Source of the DNA: Verrucomicrobiales bacterium
GTDB lineage: Bacteria; Verrucomicrobiota; Verrucomicrobiia; Verrucomicrobiales; DEV007
NCBI GenBank assembly: GCA_028281705.1
Contig: JANQJH010000497.1
Coordinates: forward strand, 1-36,278
DNA length: 36,278 bases
Direction: 5' to 3'
Shown: positions 24,101-31,183 of the stretch, in pieces
Layout of the letters: each line of letters begins with the position of its first letter
Position numbering within the stretch: the stretch's first letter is position 1
Position numbers and translations under genes: made by a program
The notes under the pieces: generated by a model
What the model was told of the DNA's origin: nothing
Database searches by the model: none
What the model saw: only the letters and a program-made list of their open reading frames with translations

Positions 24101-24460
24101 CGCATGGTTGTCGTTGGAATCTTCGCTAGGGTTTTTGGCGATGATGCCCTCCCACTGATTCTCGCCTGGCTTGACGAAGGCACTGATAGTGATGGCCTCG
24201 GTGATGGAGAGCGCATCGGTATGCGGAACCTCGATATGGCCGCCTTCGAGGGAGAGCGACTGTCCCGTAAGCACGTCGGGCGTGTCGTCGCTGAACGTGG
24301 CATCCATGAGTTCGCCATCGTGTCCCATTCCGGAACTATCGGTGGCGTCGCCATCAAACTTCCACACGCCGATGAGTTCGGCCGGAGCGGGGGAACCAAG
24401 CGCCAACACCCAGAAGAGAGCCGCGCCTGCCAACAGGAATCTTGCAGGGGGAATTTCCAT
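21125..24460 (-). CDS. Giant exported LamG-TSP3-beta-roll-TSP3-LamG protein
   Basis: 1111 aa, ATG at 24460, signal peptide 'MEIPPARFLLAGAALFWVLALGSPAPA'. It is nearly symmetrical: a LamG-type lectin-like domain (~28-240), a TSP3 calcium-binding block (~245-385, 'DTDGDGLTDGVETNTG'), a beta-rich domain (~390-640) opening with 'AWDVPTAWTDGQAPAAGK', a second TSP3 block (~640-800), a second LamG domain (~810-1030) and a C-terminal 'AEFSTDLINWEV...GYIRVRVK' tail. The two LamG domains are close copies (see repeat entries). The middle domain and its TSP3 flanks are homologous to part of the protein at 9081-13013. It is followed by the CotH gene after 31 bp. Likely a calcium-stiffened cell-surface or matrix protein; ligand unknown. 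Long ORFs in other frames here are shadows. Confidence 0.86.
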   Translation of the reverse strand: MEIPPARFLLAGAALFWVLALGSPAPAELIGVWKFDGDATDSSGMGHDGELMDATFSDDTPDVLTGQSLSLEGGHIEVPHTDALSITEAITISAFVKPGENQWEGIIAKNPSEDSNDNHAGNYELRIENGGRHLHFLHQQGGANDTAFHQGTSAVVESDVWSHVAITADVESGNVHFYINGELIETLEGVISVDEFPVNENPLYIGSRADLFTGFDGLMDELSLWNEALDADQIALLATGPASLEGAPDADGDGIPDFFEERFAFLDPNNADDGAADEDGDGLTNAEEFAARTNLESDDTDGDGLTDGVETNTGVYASASDTGTDPTRADTDGDGLADGVESNSGNFVSADDPGTSPVLVDTDEDTFGDFVEVTLGSDPLDAASQPDGIVLAESNEAWDVPTAWTDGQAPAAGKNYLVVSSVAPILESPASADPVFAGDRLNLIGAETQLILLHSGTARVNELGIDGGTLAKDRRGAAGLGSAGDTLTITQPSTIDLQDSGTLNIGSTITGTSDLTVKTSGNEAIASNSTLELAAGNGAFSGNWHLENVTLKGAAVDSLGSGDVFLLNATFDLDYNLNNVDGSMDISGEDSRIFLDQTLAFGQLTINNGALEVPAGVYDFAALGVVFDGGLQPIFVDGGGLLVVGGDSDGDGLPDVWEEEMFGNLAESGDGDSDEDGLTNDREFLFGTLPQEADSDDDGLTDAEEIDTRDSDPTLADTDGDGLSDKVETNTGVYVSAEDTGTNPRAADTDADGLPDGVENNSGTFVSDTDTGTDPNNRDTDGDGGSDGVEVIAGSDPHDGSDASAVPAGTVGLWTFDADAEVQPDASGNGNDAEVLGAVWVNDPERGGVMEISEDGHLEVEDADSLDITTAITMAAWVKPVGEIGWDGILAKNPSEDSNDNHAGNFELRIENGGRHLHFLHQQGGANDTAFHQGTSSVIEPDVWTHIVVTGDTDSGDVNFYINGELSETLEGIIGVDEFPTNANPLYIGSRADLFTPMNGFLDDVMLLNRAVTADEVAGIMLGGFGGDDGDPGEMPPTDVEFAITNVRIGAGGNIRVEVVSQPNQTYAAEFSTDLINWEVTVDDVASEGAITVIRQTRPEDPSGYIRVRVK
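21524..21805 (-). repeat. Intragenic LamG duplication, C-terminal copy
   Basis: This 282-bp stretch encodes the core of the second LamG domain and aligns without gaps to 23873-24154 in the same gene. The block encoding 'KNPSEDSNDNHAGNFELRIE' and the following 'NGGRHLHFLHQQGGANDTAF' is almost identical in protein and strongly similar in DNA. Confidence 0.85.
23873..24154 (-). repeat. Intragenic LamG duplication, N-terminal copy
   Basis: The partner of 21524-21805: same length and orientation, no indels, about 2.35 kb apart. In the first ~48 residues of the shared block, after 'AKNPSE', I see only a Tyr/Phe difference. Divergence rises toward the C-terminal side, which suggests a duplication partly homogenised by gene conversion. 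Confidence 0.85.
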
Positions 24461-24519
24461 GAGGGCTCAACTTAGCGTGGATGGCCTTTGGGAGGCAAGA
24501 TCCGGCTGGCAGGCTCCTG

Positions 24520-25803
24520 CTATGCCGTTCTGAGCCGTTTCAACACGAGGTAAACGACATACCCCAGGACCAACGTTCCGACCCCGGCAAGACCTTCCCA
24601 GGGATTGAGACGGGCCCCGAGCACGGCGGAAACGAGCGTCATGAAGACGTAGATCGACGCGGCGACCAACTGATAGCGGTGCACGGTGGCGAGCCGGCGG
24701 CGGTGGACGCACCAGAGGCTGGCCACGGCGCAGGCGCTGGAGATGGACAGGGTGAATCCGAGGTAGCTGAGTAGCTCGCGGATGGAGGAAACCCAGACCA
24801 GGAGGATGGCGAGGATGGCCTGGAGAAAGATGGCGCCCCGTGGTGGCGAGGCGGCTTCGCCGCGCAGGCGGAGCGAGGCGGGAAGCCATCCATCGCGGGC
24901 CATCTGGGCATAGACACGCGGCCCGGCGAGCATCATGGCGGAGACGGAGGTGAAGAGTGCGAGGGGGATGACGACGCGAGTGAGCCCTTCGAGAAAACGG
25001 CCGCCCAGGGCCTTCGCGGCCAGAGCCGCGACATCACGCTGCCCCGCGATGGCTCCCGGGTCGGCATAGACGAAGACCGCGTTGAGTCCCACGTAGAGGA
25101 GCATGGTGAGGGTGGTCCCCAGGAGCAGTGCTTTAGGCACGAGGGAGGCCTCTCTGGCCTCGCCGGCGACGTAGACGGCGGCATTGAATCCAGCGTAACT
25201 GAGAGAGATCCACATCAAGGATTCGGCAAACCTCTCCAGAGAAAAGGGGGACGATGGAAGACCCGGTGCGGGATTCATCGGGGCGGACTGATTCCCCAGG
25301 GAGAAACAAGCCACGGCGACGAAAGCGCCTAACAAGATGAGTTTGCCCGCCACGACCAGGTTCTGGACCCAGGCGCCGGGGGCTTTCCGGATCCCGTGCA
25401 AGAGCGCGCAGAGCAGAATGGCGCCGGAGGCGAGCCATCCATCCATCGAGTGGAGGTAGGACTCCAGGGTCAAGGCGGCCAGGGCGATGGCCCCGGTGAA
25501 ACCGGCCAGGAGGGAGACCCAGCCGGCGAGAAAACCCACGGCGGGATGCACCCAGCGCGAAAGGAAAAGGTACTCCCCGCCGGATTCCTGGAGCACACTG
25601 GCAAGCGCTCCGTAAGCGATGGCGCCGCAGAGGGCGATGCCGCCGCCGATGATCCACGCCGCCACCACGCGCTCCGGTGTGTGCAAATCTGCCAGGGCAA
25701 ATCCGGAGGTCGTGAAGACTCCGGCCCCGACCATGTTGCCGATGACAACGGCGGTCAGCGTTGTCAGACCGTAGGTCGCCAGCGAAGGCCCTCGCTTAAT
25801 CAC
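24520..25803 (-). CDS. APC-superfamily amino acid permease
   Basis: 427 aa, with about 12 hydrophobic membrane segments over the whole length. The first helix has the APC signature 'VIGNMVGAGVFTTSGFAL' (unwound glycine-rich substrate site), followed by 'GGEYLFLSRWVHPAVGFLAGW', typical of amino acid/polyamine permeases. The start codon is GTG at 25803, overlapping the TGA of the upstream methyltransferase gene (GTGA, 25800-25803), which implies translational coupling. Substrate cannot be told from the sequence. It is the third gene of a unit made of a cytochrome-like lipoprotein, a methyltransferase and the permease; the LamG/TSP3 gene starts 59 bp downstream on the same strand and could be read from the same transcript. 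Confidence 0.87.
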   Translation of the reverse strand: MIKRGPSLATYGLTTLTAVVIGNMVGAGVFTTSGFALADLHTPERVVAAWIIGGGIALCGAIAYGALASVLQESGGEYLFLSRWVHPAVGFLAGWVSLLAGFTGAIALAALTLESYLHSMDGWLASGAILLCALLHGIRKAPGAWVQNLVVAGKLILLGAFVAVACFSLGNQSAPMNPAPGLPSSPFSLERFAESLMWISLSYAGFNAAVYVAGEAREASLVPKALLLGTTLTMLLYVGLNAVFVYADPGAIAGQRDVAALAAKALGGRFLEGLTRVVIPLALFTSVSAMMLAGPRVYAQMARDGWLPASLRLRGEAASPPRGAIFLQAILAILLVWVSSIRELLSYLGFTLSISSACAVASLWCVHRRRLATVHRYQLVAASIYVFMTLVSAVLGARLNPWEGLAGVGTLVLGYVVYLVLKRLRTA

Positions 25804-26531
25804 GCCGATGGTTTGCGGAAGATGACAAAGTAGTTCTCTTTGAATCCCGCCAGGGTCAGTTCTTTCACTTTCTCAAATCCGGCGTCCTCGATCTCCTTGA
25901 CGAAGACGTCCTTGCCCGCGCGGACGTGGTCCAAGAGCCACTCGCGGGTCACGCCGGGAATCCGCTCGAAGTCGATGAGGGCCAGACGGGCCCCCGGCTT
26001 GAGGGCGGCATGGAGCGAGGCCAGGGTGGACTTGGGATACTCGAAATGGTGGTAGGTGTCGCAGATAAAGGCCAGATCGACACTCGATTCCGGCAAGTTG
26101 ACGGAATCTTCGGCTCCGTGGACCACCTCCACCTGGTCGAGCTTCAGTTTGTCGGCACGCTTGCGGAGGTGCTTGAGAAAGACCTTCGATATCTCGACCG
26201 CATAGACTTTTCCCTCTTTTCCCGCGGCTTCGGCGAAGGGTTGGAGATAGAGCCCGGTTCCGGCACCGATGTCGGCCACGGCCATGCCGGGCTCGATTTT
26301 CAACTGGGCCACAACCTCGTCCCGGCAATGGAAGACCTCGCGGCTCTCCACCTCGAAGCGTCCCAGCCAGTCTCCGACGACCAGGTTGGGATCGAGAAAA
26401 TTCTTGTTGATGCCCGGCTTGACGCTGGCTTCCCTTTTCTCCGCTGGATTCTGGGCGAGCAAGAGCGTCCCGCCAAGGACGGCTAACAAGACCGGCATGA
26501 GGCGGGGTGAGAGTATGGAGGTGATCTTCAT
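25800..26531 (-). CDS. Class I SAM-dependent methyltransferase with an N-terminal signal-like segment
   Basis: The start is set at the ATG at 26531 ('MKITSILSPRLMPVLLAVLGG'), giving 243 aa; the ORF-track start (26564) would overlap the upstream gene. The first ~27 residues look like a signal peptide or membrane anchor. The Rossmann methyltransferase fold follows: motif I 'VADIGAGTGLYLQPF' with the glycine loop at 87-93, acidic residue E113 at the end of beta-2 ('VYAVEIS'), and 'FICDTYHHFEYP' at motif IV, then 'LKPGARLALIDF'. Export of a SAM-dependent enzyme would be odd because SAM is cytoplasmic, so the segment may be a membrane anchor facing inward. The gene follows the cytochrome-like lipoprotein gene by 29 bp and overlaps the permease gene by 4 bp. 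Substrate unknown. Confidence 0.85.
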   Translation of the reverse strand: MKITSILSPRLMPVLLAVLGGTLLLAQNPAEKREASVKPGINKNFLDPNLVVGDWLGRFEVESREVFHCRDEVVAQLKIEPGMAVADIGAGTGLYLQPFAEAAGKEGKVYAVEISKVFLKHLRKRADKLKLDQVEVVHGAEDSVNLPESSVDLAFICDTYHHFEYPKSTLASLHAALKPGARLALIDFERIPGVTREWLLDHVRAGKDVFVKEIEDAGFEKVKELTLAGFKENYFVIFRKPSA

Positions 26532-26560
26532 GGTTCTTGGAGGACGGATTCGGCGTGAAC

Positions 26561-27001
26561 TCACTCAGGGGTCTCCCAGTCCTGGGGGCGGACCAGTTTT
26601 CCCGGAGACCCTGCGGGCCAGGGAGCGCCCTGGTCAATCCATTTTCTAACGAGCCCTAACTGGTACTCCCAGAGCCGGTCCGGTGAAGGCGGCATGAAGA
26701 GGGGATGGGTGTTCTCCACCGCCAGGACACGGTAGAGCACGCTCTGGCGGCCGTTTCCCGGAAGGATCACCGGCGCATGATCACCCGTGGTGAGCGCCGA
26801 TTCCCGGGATTCCAGGTTGAGGTTCGCGTTGTCGGCAGCGTTGACCGGGTTGTGGCATTCGAGGCAGCGGTTTTCCAGGATGGGGCGAATATGCTCCTGA
26901 AAATCGATCACCTCGGGCGTCTTCGAAGAGTAGGTTTGGCAACCGATCGCGAGGAGGAGGGCGCCGGAGGCGAAGATGAGAGAGGCCGGAAGACGCTTCA
27001 C
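26561..27001 (-). CDS. Planctomycete-type cytochrome c lipoprotein (single heme)
   Basis: The start is placed at the GTG at 27001 because it gives a clean lipoprotein leader 'MKRLPASLIFASGALLLAIGC' with lipobox LAIGC (Cys 21); the ORF-track start (GTG at 27016) adds five residues. The product is 146 aa. It has one heme motif 'CLECH' (46-50) in the context 'IRPILENRCLECHNP', typical of the planctomycete cytochrome C (PSCyt1-like) domain, and ends with 'MPPSPDRLWEYQLGLVRKWIDQGAPWP', where the Met could be the distal ligand. It is an envelope-facing electron-transfer lipoprotein, and the first gene of the unit with the methyltransferase and APC permease. It is divergent from the FG-GAP gene at 27182 across ~180 bp. 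Confidence 0.82.
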   Translation of the reverse strand: MKRLPASLIFASGALLLAIGCQTYSSKTPEVIDFQEHIRPILENRCLECHNPVNAADNANLNLESRESALTTGDHAPVILPGNGRQSVLYRVLAVENTHPLFMPPSPDRLWEYQLGLVRKWIDQGAPWPAGSPGKLVRPQDWETPE

Positions 27002-27181
27002 GGCGCAAGCTAGCACAAGTTTTACCGCGTTGGCCGGCGAAGGTGAGAAATTCCAGTTTCCGCGGCAAGGAATGCTTCACTTCGTCCAAGAGCCGCGCAA
27101 TCGTTCGGAAAACCCTTGCCTTGGAAAAACCCGCTTGTGATGGTTTGGTGACGATTTGAACCCCTGCCTGCCGGAACTCCT

Positions 27182-30100
27182 ATGATACGTTTTTTCGCGA
27201 TCGCCACCGTCATCACGTTGGCTGCCTGTGGATCCAAGAAAGACAACTCGACATCGCGAAACGCGGGTTCGTCGGAGAGTAGTTCGGCGGGAACGGTCGT
27301 TTCCACCCCGCTGGGCTCCCGCTCCGAGGGCGGGGAAGCCCTCTTCACCCGGCTCGATCCCGGAGTCACCGGGGTGGATTTCGTTAATCCCGTCAAGGAA
27401 CCGAGGAGCCATCCCATGCGTCGGCTCTACGCCTCGTCCATGGTCACTGGCGGTGTCGCCGTGGGCGATGTCGATGGCGATGGCCGTCCCGATCTCTTTT
27501 TTGCCAACGGTCCCACGGAAAACGGGCTCTACCGGCAGACGGAAGCCTTTCAATTTGAGAACATCACGGAGAAAGCCGGCGTCGGCGGCGGGAATCACTG
27601 GGGTGTCGGTGTCGCCATGGTGGACATCGAAAACGACGGCGATCTGGATATCTACGTGTGCAACCACGGCACGCCCAACCAGCTTTTTCTCAACAACGGT
27701 CAGGCGGTGTTCTCCGAGGCGGCCAAGAGCTACGGCCTCGATCTGCTAGAGGCGAGTCACACGCCGGCTTTCTGTGACTACAATCTGGACGGCAATCTCG
27801 ATCTCTTTCTGCTGACAAACAAATACTACCATCCCGAAGGCAAGTTTCCCGAAAACGCTCCCGTGGCCACCATGGTAAACGGCAAGGTTGTTCCTAAACC
27901 GGAGTACGCGCGCTATGTGAGGATCAAAGGTGTTCGGCGGGATCCCCGCGGCAATGTGATTGCCGATTGGGAAGACTGGGGCCGGCCGGATCATCTTTAC
28001 CGCAACAATGGCGATGCCACCTTCACCGATGTCACCACGCAAGTGGGGATCAATAGCAGCGGATGGGGCCTCTCGGCCACCTGGTGGGATTACAACGACG
28101 ATGGTTACCCCGATCTCTACGTGGGCAACGATTTCAACAGTCCGGACTATTTCTACCGCAACAATGGCGACGGTACCTTCACCAACATCGTGGAAGCCAT
28201 GGTGCCGCACACGACCTGGTTCTCCATGGGAGCGGATTTCGGCGACCTCAATCAGGATGGCTGGTTCGATTTCCTCATCGCCGACATGTCCGGGACGAAC
28301 CATTACAAGCAGAAAACCGCCATGGGGGCCATGTCTGACAGTGCGGAGTTCCTCGCCACGGCGGTTCCCCGACAGTACATGAGGAATGCGCTCTTTTTGG
28401 GCACGGGGCGGGAACGGTTCATGGAGGGCGCCTATCTCGGGGGCTTTTCGGGAACGGATTGGACGTGGACGGTCAAGCTTTGTGACTTTGACAATGATGG
28501 TAGGGACGACGTCTATTTTACCAACGGCATGTCCAAGAACTACAATGAATCGGACAACCAGGCGGCCGTGGAGGTCAAGGTGGGAGAGACCCAATGGGAT
28601 CGCCATGTGCGCGCGGGCACGCCTGAACTCCGGGAACAGAATCTCGCCTACCGTAATCTGGGTGACCTTCATTTCGAGGACGTCAGTCAGACTTGGGGTC
28701 TCGATCATGTCGGGATGAGTTTTAGCTCGGTGCATTCGGATCTGGATCGCGATGGAGATCTGGATCTCGTGGTGGTGAATCTGGACGAGCCGGCGAGTGT
28801 CTATCGAAATGATAGTCAAACCGGTAATCGCGTCTTGATCAGTCTCGAGGGCACGGCGAGCAATCCCCAGGGCATTGGAGCCCGGGTATCGCTCGAGGCC
28901 GCCGGTCAGACTCAGCGTCGCCAGAACATCACCATGCGCGGCTACATGGCTTCGCATGAGCCCATCCTCCATTTTGGGGTGGGAGAGGCCACCGCCATTG
29001 AACGTCTGGTGATCGACTGGCCCAGTGGGCATCGGCAGGAGCTGAGGGACCTCGCAGTCAACCATCACCACCGGCTGACCGAGCCCGAGGGCAAGCCGCC
29101 GGTGCGGCCGCACAAACGCGAACCCGAGAAGCCTTTGTTCAAGCAGAGCAAGGTTGTCGACGCTTTCAAGCATGTGGAGAACGACTACGATGACTTTGTC
29201 GATCAGCCGCTCTTGCCTAACAAACAATCGCAGTACGGGCCGGGGCTGGCGCTGGGAGATATTGACGGCGATGGTGCGGAGGATTTTGTTCTCTCCAGCG
29301 CGGCATCGCAGCACCTTCTCTTCGGAAAGAAGAACAGCGATGGTTCGTTCACGAGGCAGTCTCCCTTTGAGAAGAATCCTCCGACACAAAACTATCATTA
29401 CGTTGAAGAGCTTGGTCTCCTCCTCTTTGAGGCGGACGGCGACGGCGATCTCGATCTCTACGTCGTGAGTGGCGGTTATGAGTGGAAGATCGGCACCAAG
29501 TACCAGGTCCTATTGCAGGACCGCCTCTACAAGAACGACGGCCAGGGGCAATTCACCCTCGATCGCGAGGGGCTTCCTCCAATGGTCTCGAGTGGGGGCA
29601 CGGTGATCGCGGCCGATTGGGATCGTGATGGTGATCTCGATCTCTTTGTCGGTGGCCGGGTGGTTGGTGGGAAGTATCCCACGACTCCGAGGAGCTATCT
29701 CTTGGGCAATGAGGGTGGACGATTCCGCGATGTGACGGAAATGGCGGCTCCCGAATTGCAATCCACGGGGATGGTGACGAGTGCGCTCGCGACCGATGTG
29801 GACAACGATGGCTACCTCGACTTGTTAGTGGCGCACGAATGGGGTCCGGTGAAATACTATCGAAACCAAGAGGGTAGAGCCTTTCAAGATGAGACGGAGG
29901 CTGCCGGATTGGCGGAACTCACGGGCTGGTGGAACAGTTTGGCCGGCGCTGACTTTGATCGTGACGGCGATCTCGATTACGTCGTGGGGAATTTCGGACA
30001 CAACACGAAGTATCACGCCAGCAAAGAGAAGCCCACGCTCTTGTACTATGGCGATTTTGAGAAATCGGGCAGCCCGCAAATTGTGGAGGCGGAGTTTGAG

Positions 30101-30904
30101 AACGAGATTCTTTACCCGGTGCGGGGTCGGAGTTGTTCCACCAATGCCATGCCTCATTTGGCGAACAAGTTCACCTCCTACCACGACTGGGGATTGGCGC
30201 CGTTGAACGAAATCTACGAGGAGAAGGAACTCGTGGAGTCGCTGCTCATGAAAGCCACCACCTTGGATAGCGGCGTGCTCATCAACGAGGGGGGAAGCTT
30301 CACCTTCCGTCCCCTCCCACACATCGCGCAGATCGCACCTGTTTTCGGGGTCGTGGCCCAGGAGATCGATGGCGACGGATTTCCCGACCTCTATCTCGTG
30401 CAGAACTTCTACGGACCGCAGGTGGAGACCGGCCACATGGATGGGGGCGTGAGCCTGTTTCTCCGGGGGCGGGGCGATGGCACCTTTGAGCCGGTTTGGC
30501 CCGATAAGAGTGGGCTTATCGTACCGGGTGACGCCATGAGCTTGGCCGTGACGGATCTCAACGGCGATGCCCGGCCGGACTTCCTCATCGGGCGCAACCA
30601 GGATACCATGATGGCCTTCGAGAATCACACTTCGGCGGGGAAGACGGTGATGGTGCATTTGCAAGGCCCGAAGAAGAATCCTTCGGCCATCGGTGCGCGG
30701 GTGAGCCTCAAAGCTTCGGACGGCGCCGTACAGACAGCCGAGGTCTTCGGTGGTTCGGGCTATCTTTCGCAGTCCACGCCGGCCTTGACCTTCGGCCTGG
30801 GCCAAAGCGAGACCCCGATTTCGATCACCGTTCGATGGCCCGACGGCCAGTCCAAGGTGTATTCCAGCGGGCTTACCGGTCCCGTGATCACTCTGAGCCC
30901 CTGA
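27182..30904 (+). CDS. Tandem CRTAC1-like lipoprotein: FG-GAP/VCBS propellers with two ASPIC/UnbV domains
   Basis: 1240 aa starting 'MIRFFAIATVITLAACGSK', a lipoprotein signal with lipobox LAAC. FG-GAP/VCBS repeats with Ca-binding D-x-D-x-D-G-x-x-D loops begin near residue 89 ('GDVDGDGRPDLFFANG') and recur through ~550. An ASPIC/UnbV domain lies at about 559-630 ('GIGARVSLEAAGQTQRRQ', 'VIDWPSGHRQEL'). The second half repeats the plan: more FG-GAP blades from ~690 ('LGDIDGDGAEDFVLSS') and a second ASPIC/UnbV domain at about 1164-1238 ('AIGARVSLKAS', 'TVRWPDGQSKVY'). Proteins of this type are usually about half this size, so this is a head-to-tail fusion or duplication. Likely an outer-surface binding protein; ligand unknown. 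It is the first gene of a three-gene unit with the 74-aa membrane protein (32 bp downstream) and the copper protein. Confidence 0.88.
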   Translation: MIRFFAIATVITLAACGSKKDNSTSRNAGSSESSSAGTVVSTPLGSRSEGGEALFTRLDPGVTGVDFVNPVKEPRSHPMRRLYASSMVTGGVAVGDVDGDGRPDLFFANGPTENGLYRQTEAFQFENITEKAGVGGGNHWGVGVAMVDIENDGDLDIYVCNHGTPNQLFLNNGQAVFSEAAKSYGLDLLEASHTPAFCDYNLDGNLDLFLLTNKYYHPEGKFPENAPVATMVNGKVVPKPEYARYVRIKGVRRDPRGNVIADWEDWGRPDHLYRNNGDATFTDVTTQVGINSSGWGLSATWWDYNDDGYPDLYVGNDFNSPDYFYRNNGDGTFTNIVEAMVPHTTWFSMGADFGDLNQDGWFDFLIADMSGTNHYKQKTAMGAMSDSAEFLATAVPRQYMRNALFLGTGRERFMEGAYLGGFSGTDWTWTVKLCDFDNDGRDDVYFTNGMSKNYNESDNQAAVEVKVGETQWDRHVRAGTPELREQNLAYRNLGDLHFEDVSQTWGLDHVGMSFSSVHSDLDRDGDLDLVVVNLDEPASVYRNDSQTGNRVLISLEGTASNPQGIGARVSLEAAGQTQRRQNITMRGYMASHEPILHFGVGEATAIERLVIDWPSGHRQELRDLAVNHHHRLTEPEGKPPVRPHKREPEKPLFKQSKVVDAFKHVENDYDDFVDQPLLPNKQSQYGPGLALGDIDGDGAEDFVLSSAASQHLLFGKKNSDGSFTRQSPFEKNPPTQNYHYVEELGLLLFEADGDGDLDLYVVSGGYEWKIGTKYQVLLQDRLYKNDGQGQFTLDREGLPPMVSSGGTVIAADWDRDGDLDLFVGGRVVGGKYPTTPRSYLLGNEGGRFRDVTEMAAPELQSTGMVTSALATDVDNDGYLDLLVAHEWGPVKYYRNQEGRAFQDETEAAGLAELTGWWNSLAGADFDRDGDLDYVVGNFGHNTKYHASKEKPTLLYYGDFEKSGSPQIVEAEFENEILYPVRGRSCSTNAMPHLANKFTSYHDWGLAPLNEIYEEKELVESLLMKATTLDSGVLINEGGSFTFRPLPHIAQIAPVFGVVAQEIDGDGFPDLYLVQNFYGPQVETGHMDGGVSLFLRGRGDGTFEPVWPDKSGLIVPGDAMSLAVTDLNGDARPDFLIGRNQDTMMAFENHTSAGKTVMVHLQGPKKNPSAIGARVSLKASDGAVQTAEVFGGSGYLSQSTPALTFGLGQSETPISITVRWPDGQSKVYSSGLTGPVITLSP

Positions 30905-30936
30905 CCGCTGAGGTAGCCAAGAACTAGAGAAACCCG

Positions 30937-31161
30937 ATGATCAAATCGAAGCGCTCGCTCTACGCCTATAGCTTGGGCGCCCTGGTCTTCACCGTGCCCT
31001 GGTTTTTCACTCCGCAGGAGCGCCTGCCCCACACGATTCTTGGATTTCCTACTTGGGCCTTTTACGCGGTGGTGGCATCGATCCTCTATGCCAGTTTCAT
31101 TGCCTACTGTCTGCAACGCCATTGGGACCTCTCCGCCAGCGGGGACGACAACGAAGAATAG
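30937..31161 (+). CDS. Small two-helix membrane protein (DUF3311-like)
   Basis: 74 aa starting 'MIKSKRSLYAYSLGALVFTV', with two membrane helices (about 8-26 and 38-60), a short loop 'PQERLPHTILGFPTWAFYA' and an acidic C-terminus. The 'P-x-x-x-LGFP-x-x-x-x-Y' pattern resembles DUF3311 proteins, small partners usually encoded next to sodium:solute symporters. No symporter gene is adjacent in this window, so the family call is tentative. It lies between the CRTAC1-like gene (32 bp upstream) and the propeller/azurin gene, whose ORF-track start overlaps it; that overlap is a spurious upstream extension. Confidence 0.65.
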   Translation: MIKSKRSLYAYSLGALVFTVPWFFTPQERLPHTILGFPTWAFYAVVASILYASFIAYCLQRHWDLSASGDDNEE

Positions 31162-31183
31162 GAAGACCGCGACGAGTCAGCGG

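Noticed and set aside
27746-29398. 550-aa minus-strand ORF
   Set aside because: It is opposite the FG-GAP gene. Regular D-x-D-x-D codons read backwards give an Ile/Val/His-rich shadow.
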